Positions 26,136 through 35,502 of a stretch of DNA of 57,666 bases are shown here, piece by piece. How positions within the stretch are numbered: the first letter of the stretch is position 1; the number at the start of each line of letters is the position of its first letter. The notes beneath the pieces were generated by a model that was not told the origin of the DNA, searched no databases, and was given only the letters and a program-made list of their open reading frames with translations. The DNA lies in assembly GCA_017505525.1 (NCBI GenBank), contig JAFVPB010000003.1:1-57666 (forward strand), given 5' to 3'. The translations under genes were made by a program, and so were the position numbers. The stretch is from Clostridia bacterium (GTDB lineage: Bacteria; Bacillota; Clostridia; UMGS1883).

Positions 26136-27410
26136 ATGAAAATAAAACATTTAATTAAAATACTGCTTCCTGTGACGATAATTGTTCTTGCACTGGGCAG
26201 CACGGCTTTTGCCGCAGCACCTACCGTTTATACGGAGGACTTCGACGGAACGTTTAGCACAGACGTGTTTACATCATCAACTGTTTTTGACGGTGGTCAG
26301 GATAATGATACATACTTTGTATCAACCGACGGCTATAACGGAGGAACAACAGCTATTAAGGTAGCTACCGGTAACGACGGTGCCAGCCACGTGAAAACGA
26401 AAGTCCTCAGCACATTAGGCTTTGGTGACGGAACTGACCTCTATATAAATATGAAGATTAAGTTCACAAGCACCGCTGTGGATGGAACATATTATATGCG
26501 TTCCGATGCAAACAATAACTCATATGAAATCTGGCGTATTTACGGCAAAAGTGATGGTAACTACCACCTTAATAACTGGGGTGGATCCACCGTTGGTATA
26601 ATGGAACCCGGAAAGTGGTACGACCTTACAATGAAGTTTTCCGGCAGCTACTGTTACACCGATATCTATGATGTTGCAACGGGAACACAGGTGGTTGACC
26701 ATTTGGCAATGATGCAGTCAGGAGCAAACTCGAAGAACTTTATATACAGATTCTATAATATGAACTCAGGTGACTTTGGTCTTATTATGGACGACTGTAT
26801 AGTATATACTATGGCGACCACTGAAACAGAGGTAAGCTCGCTGGGTGCGAACATTACAAATGGTGCGGATGGAATTTCCCGTAACGTAACTCCTGAGCTT
26901 AACTTCACGCACAGTGTTGATGCAGAAGATATCGCAGTAAAGGACAGCGAGGGAAATCTTCTCCCCACTACAAGCTATGCTGTGAAGAACACAGGCCTTT
27001 GCGGCAGAAGAATCGTTTTTACCAAGCCTCTTGATAAAAACGCAACCTACACAATTGACCTCAGTGCCCTTGGTCTTAGTGATATAACCTTTGAAACCAA
27101 GGCGCAGTATATCCTTGATGTGGCTGTAACGGGAACAGAGCTTTCAAATGAAAACAAAACAGCTACCGTTTCCTACACACTTAACGATGCTTCACTTTCA
27201 AAAGTTGACTGCCGCCTTATGGGTATCCTCTATAAGGATGGAAAAATGGTAGATGCAACAGTTGTTACATTAACAAATACTGCTTTTAACTCAACTGTTA
27301 CAACTCCCCTTACTTTTACTGAGGCGATTGACGGTGACACAACACTTTCCATCGTTTTCTTTGAAAATGATAATTACATTCCTCTCAGCACAAGCGTAAC
27401 TTGTGAATAA
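26136..27410 (+). CDS. Secreted LamG-like / Ig-like protein with C-terminal beta module
   Basis: The 424-aa protein has a signal peptide (1-27) and one concanavalin/LamG-like jelly-roll (about 28-230, with the FDGTF...GYNGGTTAIKV start, GKWYDLTMKF and MDDCIVY end). A Big_5-type Ig-like domain follows (about 233-325), then a ~95-aa C-terminal beta module that recurs in five other proteins of the locus. No catalytic residues are apparent. It is probably a soluble polysaccharide-binding protein. It is the simplest unit of the architecture that is repeated three times in the next gene. The operon continues without a promoter. Confidence 0.8.
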   Translation: MKIKHLIKILLPVTIIVLALGSTAFAAAPTVYTEDFDGTFSTDVFTSSTVFDGGQDNDTYFVSTDGYNGGTTAIKVATGNDGASHVKTKVLSTLGFGDGTDLYINMKIKFTSTAVDGTYYMRSDANNNSYEIWRIYGKSDGNYHLNNWGGSTVGIMEPGKWYDLTMKFSGSYCYTDIYDVATGTQVVDHLAMMQSGANSKNFIYRFYNMNSGDFGLIMDDCIVYTMATTETEVSSLGANITNGADGISRNVTPELNFTHSVDAEDIAVKDSEGNLLPTTSYAVKNTGLCGRRIVFTKPLDKNATYTIDLSALGLSDITFETKAQYILDVAVTGTELSNENKTATVSYTLNDASLSKVDCRLMGILYKDGKMVDATVVTLTNTAFNSTVTTPLTFTEAIDGDTTLSIVFFENDNYIPLSTSVTCE

Positions 27411-27419
27411 ATAGATTAG

Positions 27420-27437
27420 GGCGGGGTACGCCCCGCC
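27420..27437 (+). other. GC-rich intergenic hairpin
   Basis: GGCGGGG-TACG-CCCCGCC is a perfect 7-bp GC stem in an otherwise AT-rich region, located ten bases after a stop codon and just before the next ribosome site. No T-run follows (A-run instead), so it is more likely an mRNA-stabilising or processing element than a terminator. Confidence 0.6.
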
Positions 27438-27460
27438 AAAAAAGAAAGGAAGAATGAAAA

Positions 27461-30400
27461 ATGAAAAAATTAGGTTCAATTCTTGTCACCTTAGTTTTTC
27501 TCATAACTCTCATTGGGGCAGTGCCCTCCTTTGCGGCAGCACCCACAGCAAGCAGCTTTACTTTTACTGATTTGGAATCAAACGGAACGTACAGCTCAGG
27601 TCAGGCAGGCTATAACGGTAGCAGTACAGCAATTAAGCTTGCAGCTTCAGGTGCGAATGTCAGAGCAACAATTGGAACATCAAATTTCACCAATTATGGT
27701 TTTACAGCAGATAACAGCTTAGTTATGACAATGCGTATAAAGTTTAATGGTGCGGCTACAAGCGACTACTCCTTGAATGCAAATATGAATACCTCAAATT
27801 ATGGGCAAACATGGAGCATTAAAGGTGATGGAACAACAGGAAAATATAATTTTAGGGATCAGAGTGGTTCAAATATACCTCTCAATGGAGACAAATGGTA
27901 TAACATAACTACACATTTTAAGGGAATATATGCATGGACATATGTGGTTGATGAAACAGGTGTGCAGGTAGGATACAAATATAGCCAGACATACTCGTCT
28001 GCTCCTACAGAAAGGCCTCTCTATTTATGGTCTGCTAATACTACCGAAAATGGTTTGCTGATTGATGATTTAAAAATATATTCTGTGAACACAACCGACA
28101 CCTTCTCTTATGTAGCGGAAGGTTCCACAGCGACAAATTCTGAAATTGGAGATGATGGCTTAATCACTGTTAAGTTTGATCAGCCCATTATTCCGGCAAA
28201 GTCAAACTTTAGCGTTGCAGGTGCAACTGTTGAAAGTGTGGTCGCAAAGGACTTTAACACAGCAATTGTTAAGGTTTCAGGTCTTAGCGCAGGACAGACC
28301 TACGCGCTTGATTTCTCGGCGGTTAAATCAGTAGCAGGTACAGCTCTCACAGGAACAACCTCATTGTCTTTCAAGACCCCTGCGGCAGAAATTGAGCCGA
28401 AGGTTGTTTTCACAGATGATTTCAATGGAACATTTAATACTAACTACTTTACATCATCCACAATTTTTTATGATGGACAGTGGAAACAGAACTATATAGC
28501 AGATGCTAACGGATACAATGGTGGCACAACAGGGTTGAAACTTACTTATGGTGCATCAAGTGCTGACAATAGCTATAACCATGTAAAAACAAAAACCCTC
28601 GGAGAACTTGGCTTGTCAGCAGATACCACCATGGTTTTCAATACACGTTTTAAATTAAACGGCACACCCACAAGTGGATATTCCTGGACAATTAATCTTG
28701 GTTCAGGATACGTAATTGGTACAATTGCAGGTACTGCAGAGGGTAAATATTCTGTTACAAGGTACGGTGGCGGTGACCCGGCAACACTTAATCCCGACAC
28801 ATGGTATGATTTAATTGTTCCCTTAGGAACAACAGGAGCAGCCTGGGGTTATATTTATGACTCTGCTACCGGTGAATTTATTGTACAGACGCAGGGTACA
28901 GGCGTAACGGCTAATATGCCTGCATCAAGACTCTTCATACAGACATCTACACTTACAGAGAATCTCTCTATGACCCTTGATGATGCTAAGCTTTACTGTA
29001 TAGCAAAGACAGCAACATTCAGCAAGATAGCAGGCGGTACAGAGGAAAATGCTGTAATTGGTGAGGACGGCTTACTCACAGTTAAGTTCGACCAGCCCAT
29101 AATCCCTGCAAAGTCAAACTTTACAGTTGCAGGCGGAACTGTTGAAAGCGTAAAGGTAAAGAATTTCGACACAGCTATTGTTAAGGTTTCCGGTATCACT
29201 GCCGGACAGAGCTATACGCTTAATTTCTCAGCTATTAAATCAGCAGCAGGCTCTTCGCTTGCAGGAACAAGTACGCTTGCATTCAATACCCCCGCGAAGA
29301 CACATTTTACACAGGGCTATGTATTTGGAACAGATTTCAACAATGACGTTTTCAAAGACTCGTCTGAGATTTTCTTCGAGGGTAAGTGGAGCGACAACAC
29401 ATATTCTCAGGCAGACGGCTATCCGACAGGAGAGAAGGGTATTAAAATTGAAAACCCCGATGATGATCCTGTTGCAGATCAGCTTACAACAAAGAGACTT
29501 AGCAGCTTCGGATTATCAAGAGATAATGTTCTTATCTTTACAACAAGATTTAAATTCAGCGGCGAAAGTTCTGCGAATACATACTGGAACATATACCCCG
29601 TAACTTCAAGTGCTTCATTAGCATTTATTGGTGGAGGCGTTGATGGTAAGTATTATGCAGATAGCGAGCCTATTGAAGCAGATAAGTGGTACAATATCTC
29701 AGTTGCAATCCGTCCTGACCAGAGGAGCGTACTCATGATAAACGACTCTGTGACAGGCGAGACAATTATCTATAAATCCGCAAAAACTCCCGCTACAAGT
29801 GTGGTTGATTATGCATATAACTTCCTTTGGTTCCAGACAACAAACCTTGTTAAGGGTACATCATTGACTCTTGCAGATACTGATATTTATATTGTTTCTA
29901 AGGATGACACACTTACAGTTGATGCGGCAGCATCTACTGCTCAGAATGCAACAATTGCTCCCGATGGCACAATTGCTGTTCAGTTTGATATGCCTGTTTT
30001 CTCGAACAAGGTTGTAGGAGTTGAAGATGGTGTTGCAACTGTATCAAAGAACAACTTTACTGTTGATGGTGCAGACATTGGAAAAATCGGCGTTATTGAT
30101 TTCAACAAGGTTGTAGTAGGTTTTTATAATCTTGACGCTTTTGAAGACTATGTTCTTGATTTTGCAGACATCGTTTACGAGGGCGGAGCAGGTCTTGACA
30201 GTTCTTCTGTAAGCTCTATTGCATTTACAGTAGGCGCAGATATAAATAATCCTATAACAGCAGGTAAGGCAACTTATGCAAACGGCGAAATTAATTTAAA
30301 GCTTTACAGCGAGACTGAGCAGAGCGTAAAACTTTATGCAGCATTCTACAATGGAACTAAGCTTCTTGGCGTAGAAACTGCAACAGGAACCGCAACATCT

Positions 30401-30532
30401 TCTAAGAATGATGCTACAATCACTATTGATGGCACATACGAAAGTGCTGACAGCATCAGAATATTTGGCTGGAACAATAATCTTGCTCCAATTATGGCGA
30501 TAAAGAATATTACATTAGCAACAGAAGAATAA
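27461..30532 (+). CDS. Secreted protein with three LamG-like/Ig-like repeats
   Basis: The 1023-aa protein has a signal peptide (1-25), then three repeats of a LamG-like jelly-roll (about 27-205, 310-500, 615-800), each followed by a Big_5-like Ig domain (about 210-305, 505-610, 805-930), and the common C-terminal beta module (about 935-1023). The Ig repeats share IGEDGLLTVKFDQPIIPAKS almost word for word between units one and two. The jelly-rolls share GYNGGTTG and DKWYNI/DTWYDL. No active-site pattern is visible. Multiple sugar-binding domains in one chain suggest avid binding to a long polymer. It is not wall-anchored by any SLH motif. Confidence 0.8.
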   Translation: MKKLGSILVTLVFLITLIGAVPSFAAAPTASSFTFTDLESNGTYSSGQAGYNGSSTAIKLAASGANVRATIGTSNFTNYGFTADNSLVMTMRIKFNGAATSDYSLNANMNTSNYGQTWSIKGDGTTGKYNFRDQSGSNIPLNGDKWYNITTHFKGIYAWTYVVDETGVQVGYKYSQTYSSAPTERPLYLWSANTTENGLLIDDLKIYSVNTTDTFSYVAEGSTATNSEIGDDGLITVKFDQPIIPAKSNFSVAGATVESVVAKDFNTAIVKVSGLSAGQTYALDFSAVKSVAGTALTGTTSLSFKTPAAEIEPKVVFTDDFNGTFNTNYFTSSTIFYDGQWKQNYIADANGYNGGTTGLKLTYGASSADNSYNHVKTKTLGELGLSADTTMVFNTRFKLNGTPTSGYSWTINLGSGYVIGTIAGTAEGKYSVTRYGGGDPATLNPDTWYDLIVPLGTTGAAWGYIYDSATGEFIVQTQGTGVTANMPASRLFIQTSTLTENLSMTLDDAKLYCIAKTATFSKIAGGTEENAVIGEDGLLTVKFDQPIIPAKSNFTVAGGTVESVKVKNFDTAIVKVSGITAGQSYTLNFSAIKSAAGSSLAGTSTLAFNTPAKTHFTQGYVFGTDFNNDVFKDSSEIFFEGKWSDNTYSQADGYPTGEKGIKIENPDDDPVADQLTTKRLSSFGLSRDNVLIFTTRFKFSGESSANTYWNIYPVTSSASLAFIGGGVDGKYYADSEPIEADKWYNISVAIRPDQRSVLMINDSVTGETIIYKSAKTPATSVVDYAYNFLWFQTTNLVKGTSLTLADTDIYIVSKDDTLTVDAAASTAQNATIAPDGTIAVQFDMPVFSNKVVGVEDGVATVSKNNFTVDGADIGKIGVIDFNKVVVGFYNLDAFEDYVLDFADIVYEGGAGLDSSSVSSIAFTVGADINNPITAGKATYANGEINLKLYSETEQSVKLYAAFYNGTKLLGVETATGTATSSKNDATITIDGTYESADSIRIFGWNNNLAPIMAIKNITLATEE

Positions 30533-30543
30533 TTTTTGTAGTG

Positions 30544-30570
30544 CGGGCTGCTGCAATATGCAGCAGCCCG
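30544..30570 (+). terminator. Intra-operon hairpin, partial terminator
   Basis: CGGGCTGCTGC-AATAT-GCAGCAGCCCG is a perfect 11-bp stem followed by TATATATTTTT. It lies between the triple-repeat gene and the hydrolase gene and may reduce transcription of everything downstream. The weak T-tract suggests partial, not full, termination. Confidence 0.7.
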
Positions 30571-30602
30571 TATATATTTTTAAAGAAGAAAGGAAACACG
30601 TT

Positions 30603-33374
30603 ATGAAAGCATTAAAATCAATCATATTAATATGTGTGTTTCTGTTAAACATTTGTTGTTCATTTGCATCAGCACAGAATAGTGCGACAATTTATACTGA
30701 TTTTTCAGGAACGGAATTTAATGAAAACGGTGCTATCAATAAGGGCACCCCTATAAAAATAGAAATTACAAACGATAAAAAAGAAAGCTTTTCAGGTATT
30801 CTTATATATTCTTTTTATGATGAAGACAAACTTGAGGGCACCGAGATCGGGGAAAAAATAAGCCTCGGTGCAGAGGATGAAGCCCTCAGTATTACATATA
30901 CTACTCTTAAAGCATATCCTAATGCCGACACAATTAAAATCTTACTTTGGAAGAATATGAAAACTCTTGTGCCACTTGCCGAGGTTACCACTGCCCAGAA
31001 AGCAACAGGTGCAAACGGCCCTACATCACAGTACAAGGTTTTCGTGGAAGTACCTCAGGATAAAATTACAGAGCAGATGCCAGTCCCTTTTAATATAGAT
31101 AACTATGATATGACAGAGATTGCGTCCTATAATTTTGATTCCTTTGATTTTAGCACTTATGACGAAAACGGTAAAAATATCTGTGGCGATTTTACCCAGA
31201 GCTACAGTAAAGGATTGTGGTCTATTGTCAAGGCAGGCGGTATAAATGATACACCATGTGTAAAGCTGGACCTCGGAGAAGATGCAACAACCGCCCGTTT
31301 CCAGTTGGTGTATAGGGCGGAGAATGCCGCTGTGGGCGATTGGTACTGCCTTAACTTTAAGCTGAAGGGCGAGAATCTTACTGCCAAAGACAGTGCACGA
31401 CCCTACATTGAGTTTGCAGACAGTAATAAGGTTACGGTGGGTAGCGTTTACGGCACAGGTGCTCTCTACACACAGGCAAATAACGGTTGGGTGGAATGCA
31501 GCGTCATATCCTCCATAAATGTCGGAGCTAACGATATAGACAATCCGTCGCCATATTACGATATTTACCTTAACGCCTTTCTTGAAGGAGAAAGCGATGC
31601 GGCGGTATATATTGATGATATATCTCTTTCAAAGGTTGTTATGGATCCTATGGATACAGTTCTTGTTACGCCTAATTACAAGGGCTTTGTTTATGGCGAT
31701 AACGGGGACAAAGATATCAACCTCCGTGTAAATATTACAGATTACAACGGCGGCTATGCTATGGATGATTTTTCTCTTACATGCTCTCTTGTAGATGCAC
31801 AGGGAAATGTATATTCATCTATAACAACAGACACTGTTACAAAGACAAATGATGTAACATTTTCTTCTTCATCTCTTCCCAAGGGAGAGGGAGACTATTA
31901 TTTAGTTTCTGTTCTTAAAGAAGCGGGAATACAGGTGCAAAAGCAGGAATGGACTATAAGAAAACGTGCAGAAAGCTACCGCCCCAAGGTTTATGTGGAT
32001 GAGGATAATAGATTTATAAAAGACGGCGTGCCGATGATTCCTATGTTCCAGTATGCCCACGGCGGCATTTACGAGGAATACCTTGAACTGGCGAAAAGCT
32101 CGGCTCTTGACGCATTTACCGTGGCAGGGGAGTATCATCAGGGATACAGAACGCCACGTATGCAACGCTTCCGTGCCGAAATGGAGAAGCACGGCGTCGG
32201 TGCAATGCTGGAAGCTTGCGGCTATGTTTATAGCCACCTTTATACGGGAATTCCCGCAACAAACGTGAAAAAACAATCTGACATACGTTCCTTGCTTACA
32301 GTTTATCTCAATAACTTCAAGGATGACCCCAACCTTTGGGTATATCGTACTTTTGACGAGGAGAATGCCGCAAACTACGGCGAGGAGCTTCGTTGGCAGA
32401 ATGATATTATGTCGTCGCTTGACCCCGACCATCCTACTATGGGCGTAACGGACAGAACCTTTGCCACAAGGCCCGGAGTATATGCAAAAACAGCCGATAT
32501 AATCGGTGTTGACCCCTATTACTGTACAGGTGCAGAAGATCAGAATCTGGCAGGAGTGGGCGATATGATAGCTCAATTTCGCGAGCTTAATCCCAACCGA
32601 CCCGTTTTTGCAACGCTTCAAGGCTTCTGGTATAAGAACAGAGGCGACCTCAGAGGTCCTACCGAGCAAGAATACCGCAATATGGTCTGGCAGGCACTTT
32701 GCGAGGGCATTGTAGCCATTGATACATATTCCTATACAGATATGAAAGCTAATCCCTGGAGCGGAAAAACATATGAAGAGCTTTGGAATGAGCAGGCAAC
32801 AGTTCTTGGTGAGGTTGAAAAATTTGAGCAGATTATCCTCTCAACTCTTCCCGCACCCTATTATGAAACCGATGCCGAGGGCGTAAGGCTGATGAGCAAG
32901 CGGCATAACGGAAAATCATATTTGTTTGTGGTAAATACCGATAATTCCGCAAAAACAGTGAAGGTAAAGATGGAGGCAAATCTTAATGCAACGGAGTATT
33001 ACACCGATGCACAACTAATAGCAGACAGCGAGGGATATTTTACCCTTAATATGGGTGAGTATGGTGTAGCAATACTGGAGATAGCGCAAAGCGACTATCT
33101 TTCTCCCAATGCGGAGCTTATTCGTTTCGGTGTGGAAGGTGCCCCGATAACTAATGCAGATAGCGAAATCCCCGACATAATCATTGACAGCAGCGTAACC
33201 GAGCTGAGCTACAAAGCGGAAACCTCTGATTATGCACAGGTATATATTAACGGAGTTCCTGTCCAGAATGTCGGCAAAATAAATGTGGAGGGAGCAAGCT
33301 CCTTAATAGTAGAGGTTGTTTCTCAGGACGGCAAGCGCGAAACAGAAAAAACTTTTAATATAAAACGATTATAA
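30603..33374 (+). CDS. Secreted TIM-barrel hydrolase-like protein, unanchored paralogue
   Basis: The 923-aa protein begins at 30603 after AAAGGAAA. The longer frame from 30558 would run through the hairpin. It has a signal peptide (1-23), then the ~90-aa beta module (about 30-130) where its paralogue at 18513 carries SLH domains. From TEQMP onward the two proteins are collinear: CBM4/9-like domain (about 175-345), linking domain, TIM-barrel-like region (about 465-780) with DEEN (Asp585-Glu586-Glu587), and C-terminal beta domain. Conserved blocks such as KTADIIG-x-DPY and RGPT-x-QEYRNMVWQ suggest the same active site. It is probably a secreted, diffusible version of the anchored enzyme. The CAZy family is unassigned. 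Confidence 0.83.
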   Translation: MKALKSIILICVFLLNICCSFASAQNSATIYTDFSGTEFNENGAINKGTPIKIEITNDKKESFSGILIYSFYDEDKLEGTEIGEKISLGAEDEALSITYTTLKAYPNADTIKILLWKNMKTLVPLAEVTTAQKATGANGPTSQYKVFVEVPQDKITEQMPVPFNIDNYDMTEIASYNFDSFDFSTYDENGKNICGDFTQSYSKGLWSIVKAGGINDTPCVKLDLGEDATTARFQLVYRAENAAVGDWYCLNFKLKGENLTAKDSARPYIEFADSNKVTVGSVYGTGALYTQANNGWVECSVISSINVGANDIDNPSPYYDIYLNAFLEGESDAAVYIDDISLSKVVMDPMDTVLVTPNYKGFVYGDNGDKDINLRVNITDYNGGYAMDDFSLTCSLVDAQGNVYSSITTDTVTKTNDVTFSSSSLPKGEGDYYLVSVLKEAGIQVQKQEWTIRKRAESYRPKVYVDEDNRFIKDGVPMIPMFQYAHGGIYEEYLELAKSSALDAFTVAGEYHQGYRTPRMQRFRAEMEKHGVGAMLEACGYVYSHLYTGIPATNVKKQSDIRSLLTVYLNNFKDDPNLWVYRTFDEENAANYGEELRWQNDIMSSLDPDHPTMGVTDRTFATRPGVYAKTADIIGVDPYYCTGAEDQNLAGVGDMIAQFRELNPNRPVFATLQGFWYKNRGDLRGPTEQEYRNMVWQALCEGIVAIDTYSYTDMKANPWSGKTYEELWNEQATVLGEVEKFEQIILSTLPAPYYETDAEGVRLMSKRHNGKSYLFVVNTDNSAKTVKVKMEANLNATEYYTDAQLIADSEGYFTLNMGEYGVAILEIAQSDYLSPNAELIRFGVEGAPITNADSEIPDIIIDSSVTELSYKAETSDYAQVYINGVPVQNVGKINVEGASSLIVEVVSQDGKRETEKTFNIKRL

Positions 33375-33402
33375 AAATATTCATATCAGAGGAGAAAACA
33401 AA

Positions 33403-35490
33403 ATGATGCTTCGCACGGAGAAAAAATACGAATTCAGAAAACGACTGCTTAATATTCACAGGGAGGATATAAGGGATTATACTGCTGTCCCAACAAAACA
33501 GGATGCAGAAATAAAAAACGGCTTTGCTGTGGTTGTCCCGAAAAACTGTCCCAAGGTTATATTAACGGCTGCAAGAGATTTGGTGGATTATCTATTTACC
33601 TCGATGAAGGTTTTTGCCACAGTTTCCGAGGAGAAACCGTTGGATAACTACGTGGTGTGCACCATCAGTGAAAACCAGACCGAGGACTACATAATAACCT
33701 TTGACGAAGGAATAAAAATATCGGGAAAAACCGACAGAGCAGTTGCTCAGGCAATTTACGCTCTGGAAGATAAAATGAATGTACGGAAGGCTCCTTTTAT
33801 AGAGAAGGAGTCAATCCGCCATACCTTTATGTTTTCTCCACGTATGGTACATTCGGGCTACGGGCTTGATATGTATCCTGACGAGCATCTTGCATCCATT
33901 GCCCATGCGGGAATGGATGCAATAGTTGTCTTTGTAAAAGATGTAAATTTAACTCCAAGTGGCTTTATGGATTTTAACGAGCTTATTTATAGGGCTTCCA
34001 GATATGGTATTGACGTATACGCATATAGTTATCTTAAAAGTCGCAAGCATCCTGACGACAAGGATGCACAGGAATTCTACGATAATCTGTACGGAAGAAT
34101 TTTTGAGGAATGTCCCGGCTTTAAGGGTATTGTGCTTGTGGGCGAATCGGTGGAATTTCCCAGTAAGGACGAGCACGTTTCTCCAAAATTCCATAGTGAA
34201 AACTTTGATGAGGGCATTCCAGAAAGCAAGCCATCTCCGGGATGGTGGCCGTGTAGTGATTATCCCAAGTGGCTGGAATGTGTAAAGAAAGCTGTTCGTA
34301 AGCACAGAAAAGATGCCGATATTGTATTCTGGACATATAACTGGGGATATGCCCCCGAAGAGGACAGACTCCGCCTTATAAGAAGCCTTCCCACGGACAT
34401 CAGCTTGCAGGTTACATATGAAATGTTTGAAAATGTTCCTATGGGAAGCATTACAAAGACCTGTGCAGATTACACACTTTCCTTTGAAGGCCCGGGACAG
34501 TATTTTGTTTCCGAGGCGAAGGAGGCAAAAAAAAGGGGTATTCGTCTCTATACTATGTCTAACACCGGCGGACTTACATGGGATTTCGGCGTAATTCCCT
34601 ACGAGCCTATGCCTTACCAATGGATAAAAAGATATGAGGGGCTTCGCAAGGCATATAAAGATTGGGGACTTTGCGGATTGATGGATTCTCATCATTTTGG
34701 CTTTTATCCCTCTTTTATCGGAGACCTTGCCAAACAATGTTTTATTCTTGAAAATGATGATAGTGAAAAATGCGTAATGGATGTGTTAACATCAAGATTT
34801 GGTAAAGAGAATGCAACAACTGTAGATGACGCTCTCAGGAAATGGAGCGAAGCTATAACGTACTATACTCCCAGTGATGCCGACCAGTATGGTGCATTTA
34901 GAATTGGACCGGCGTTTCCTTTCTGTCTTATAAAGGAGTCTAAGGCGGCAGCAGAAAAGCACGCTCATTTTGGCAACGGTATTTACGAGGTTACGTATCC
35001 TGCTGATTATTCTCCCACAAATAAGCTTCCTATGGGTCGTGGAATTTTGCCGGCAATACGTCTTGATGAAGAAATAAAGTCCCTTGATAAAATGCTCAGC
35101 CTGATAGAAGAAGGCACAGAAATTTTAAGGCAGATTCCCGAAAGTGCAAGAAACGAAAATCTTAGTCTTCTTCTTAATATGGGTGAATTTTTATGCTGCT
35201 ACGTAAGGACAGGTATAAATGCCAAGCATTGGTATTATTTAAGAAGCCACATTCATTTTGAAAAAGACCCCGAAAAAGTGCTTCAACTTGCAGCAGAAAT
35301 AGAAAAGTTAGGGAAATTGGAAATCGAAAACGCGCAGAATGCAATTGAATTTGTAAGAAAGGATTCTCGTCTTGGATGGGAACCAAGTATGGAATATATG
35401 GCAGACGAGAAACGAATTTTATGGAAGATAAAGCATCTTAATTATGTGCTTGACTTTGAACTCGGCTGCTTTGTGAAAAATTGTAAATAA
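33403..35490 (+). CDS. Cytoplasmic glycoside hydrolase with GH67/GH20-like N-domain
   Basis: The 695-aa protein has no signal peptide. The N-terminal ~130 residues (VVVPKNCPKVILTAARDLVDYL...AVAQAIYALED) match the small alpha/beta domain found in front of GH20 hexosaminidase and GH67 alpha-glucuronidase barrels. A TIM-barrel-like region follows (about 140-480), with candidate catalytic Glu in LVGESVEF and the motif FWTYNWGYAPEE, then a helical tail. I cannot choose between a glucuronidase-like and hexosaminidase-like activity. In a pectin locus, removal of (methyl)glucuronate side groups would fit. It probably acts on imported oligosaccharides. The gene is tightly followed (12 bases) by the GH106-like gene. 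Confidence 0.7.
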   Translation: MMLRTEKKYEFRKRLLNIHREDIRDYTAVPTKQDAEIKNGFAVVVPKNCPKVILTAARDLVDYLFTSMKVFATVSEEKPLDNYVVCTISENQTEDYIITFDEGIKISGKTDRAVAQAIYALEDKMNVRKAPFIEKESIRHTFMFSPRMVHSGYGLDMYPDEHLASIAHAGMDAIVVFVKDVNLTPSGFMDFNELIYRASRYGIDVYAYSYLKSRKHPDDKDAQEFYDNLYGRIFEECPGFKGIVLVGESVEFPSKDEHVSPKFHSENFDEGIPESKPSPGWWPCSDYPKWLECVKKAVRKHRKDADIVFWTYNWGYAPEEDRLRLIRSLPTDISLQVTYEMFENVPMGSITKTCADYTLSFEGPGQYFVSEAKEAKKRGIRLYTMSNTGGLTWDFGVIPYEPMPYQWIKRYEGLRKAYKDWGLCGLMDSHHFGFYPSFIGDLAKQCFILENDDSEKCVMDVLTSRFGKENATTVDDALRKWSEAITYYTPSDADQYGAFRIGPAFPFCLIKESKAAAEKHAHFGNGIYEVTYPADYSPTNKLPMGRGILPAIRLDEEIKSLDKMLSLIEEGTEILRQIPESARNENLSLLLNMGEFLCCYVRTGINAKHWYYLRSHIHFEKDPEKVLQLAAEIEKLGKLEIENAQNAIEFVRKDSRLGWEPSMEYMADEKRILWKIKHLNYVLDFELGCFVKNCK

Positions 35491-35502
35491 GGGGAAATCA
35501 TT

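Noticed and set aside
31902-32669. Long reverse-strand open frame (255 codons) inside the 30603 gene
   Set aside because: The forward gene has a signal peptide and a full paralogue at 18513. The reverse frame is a shadow of the conserved barrel-coding region.
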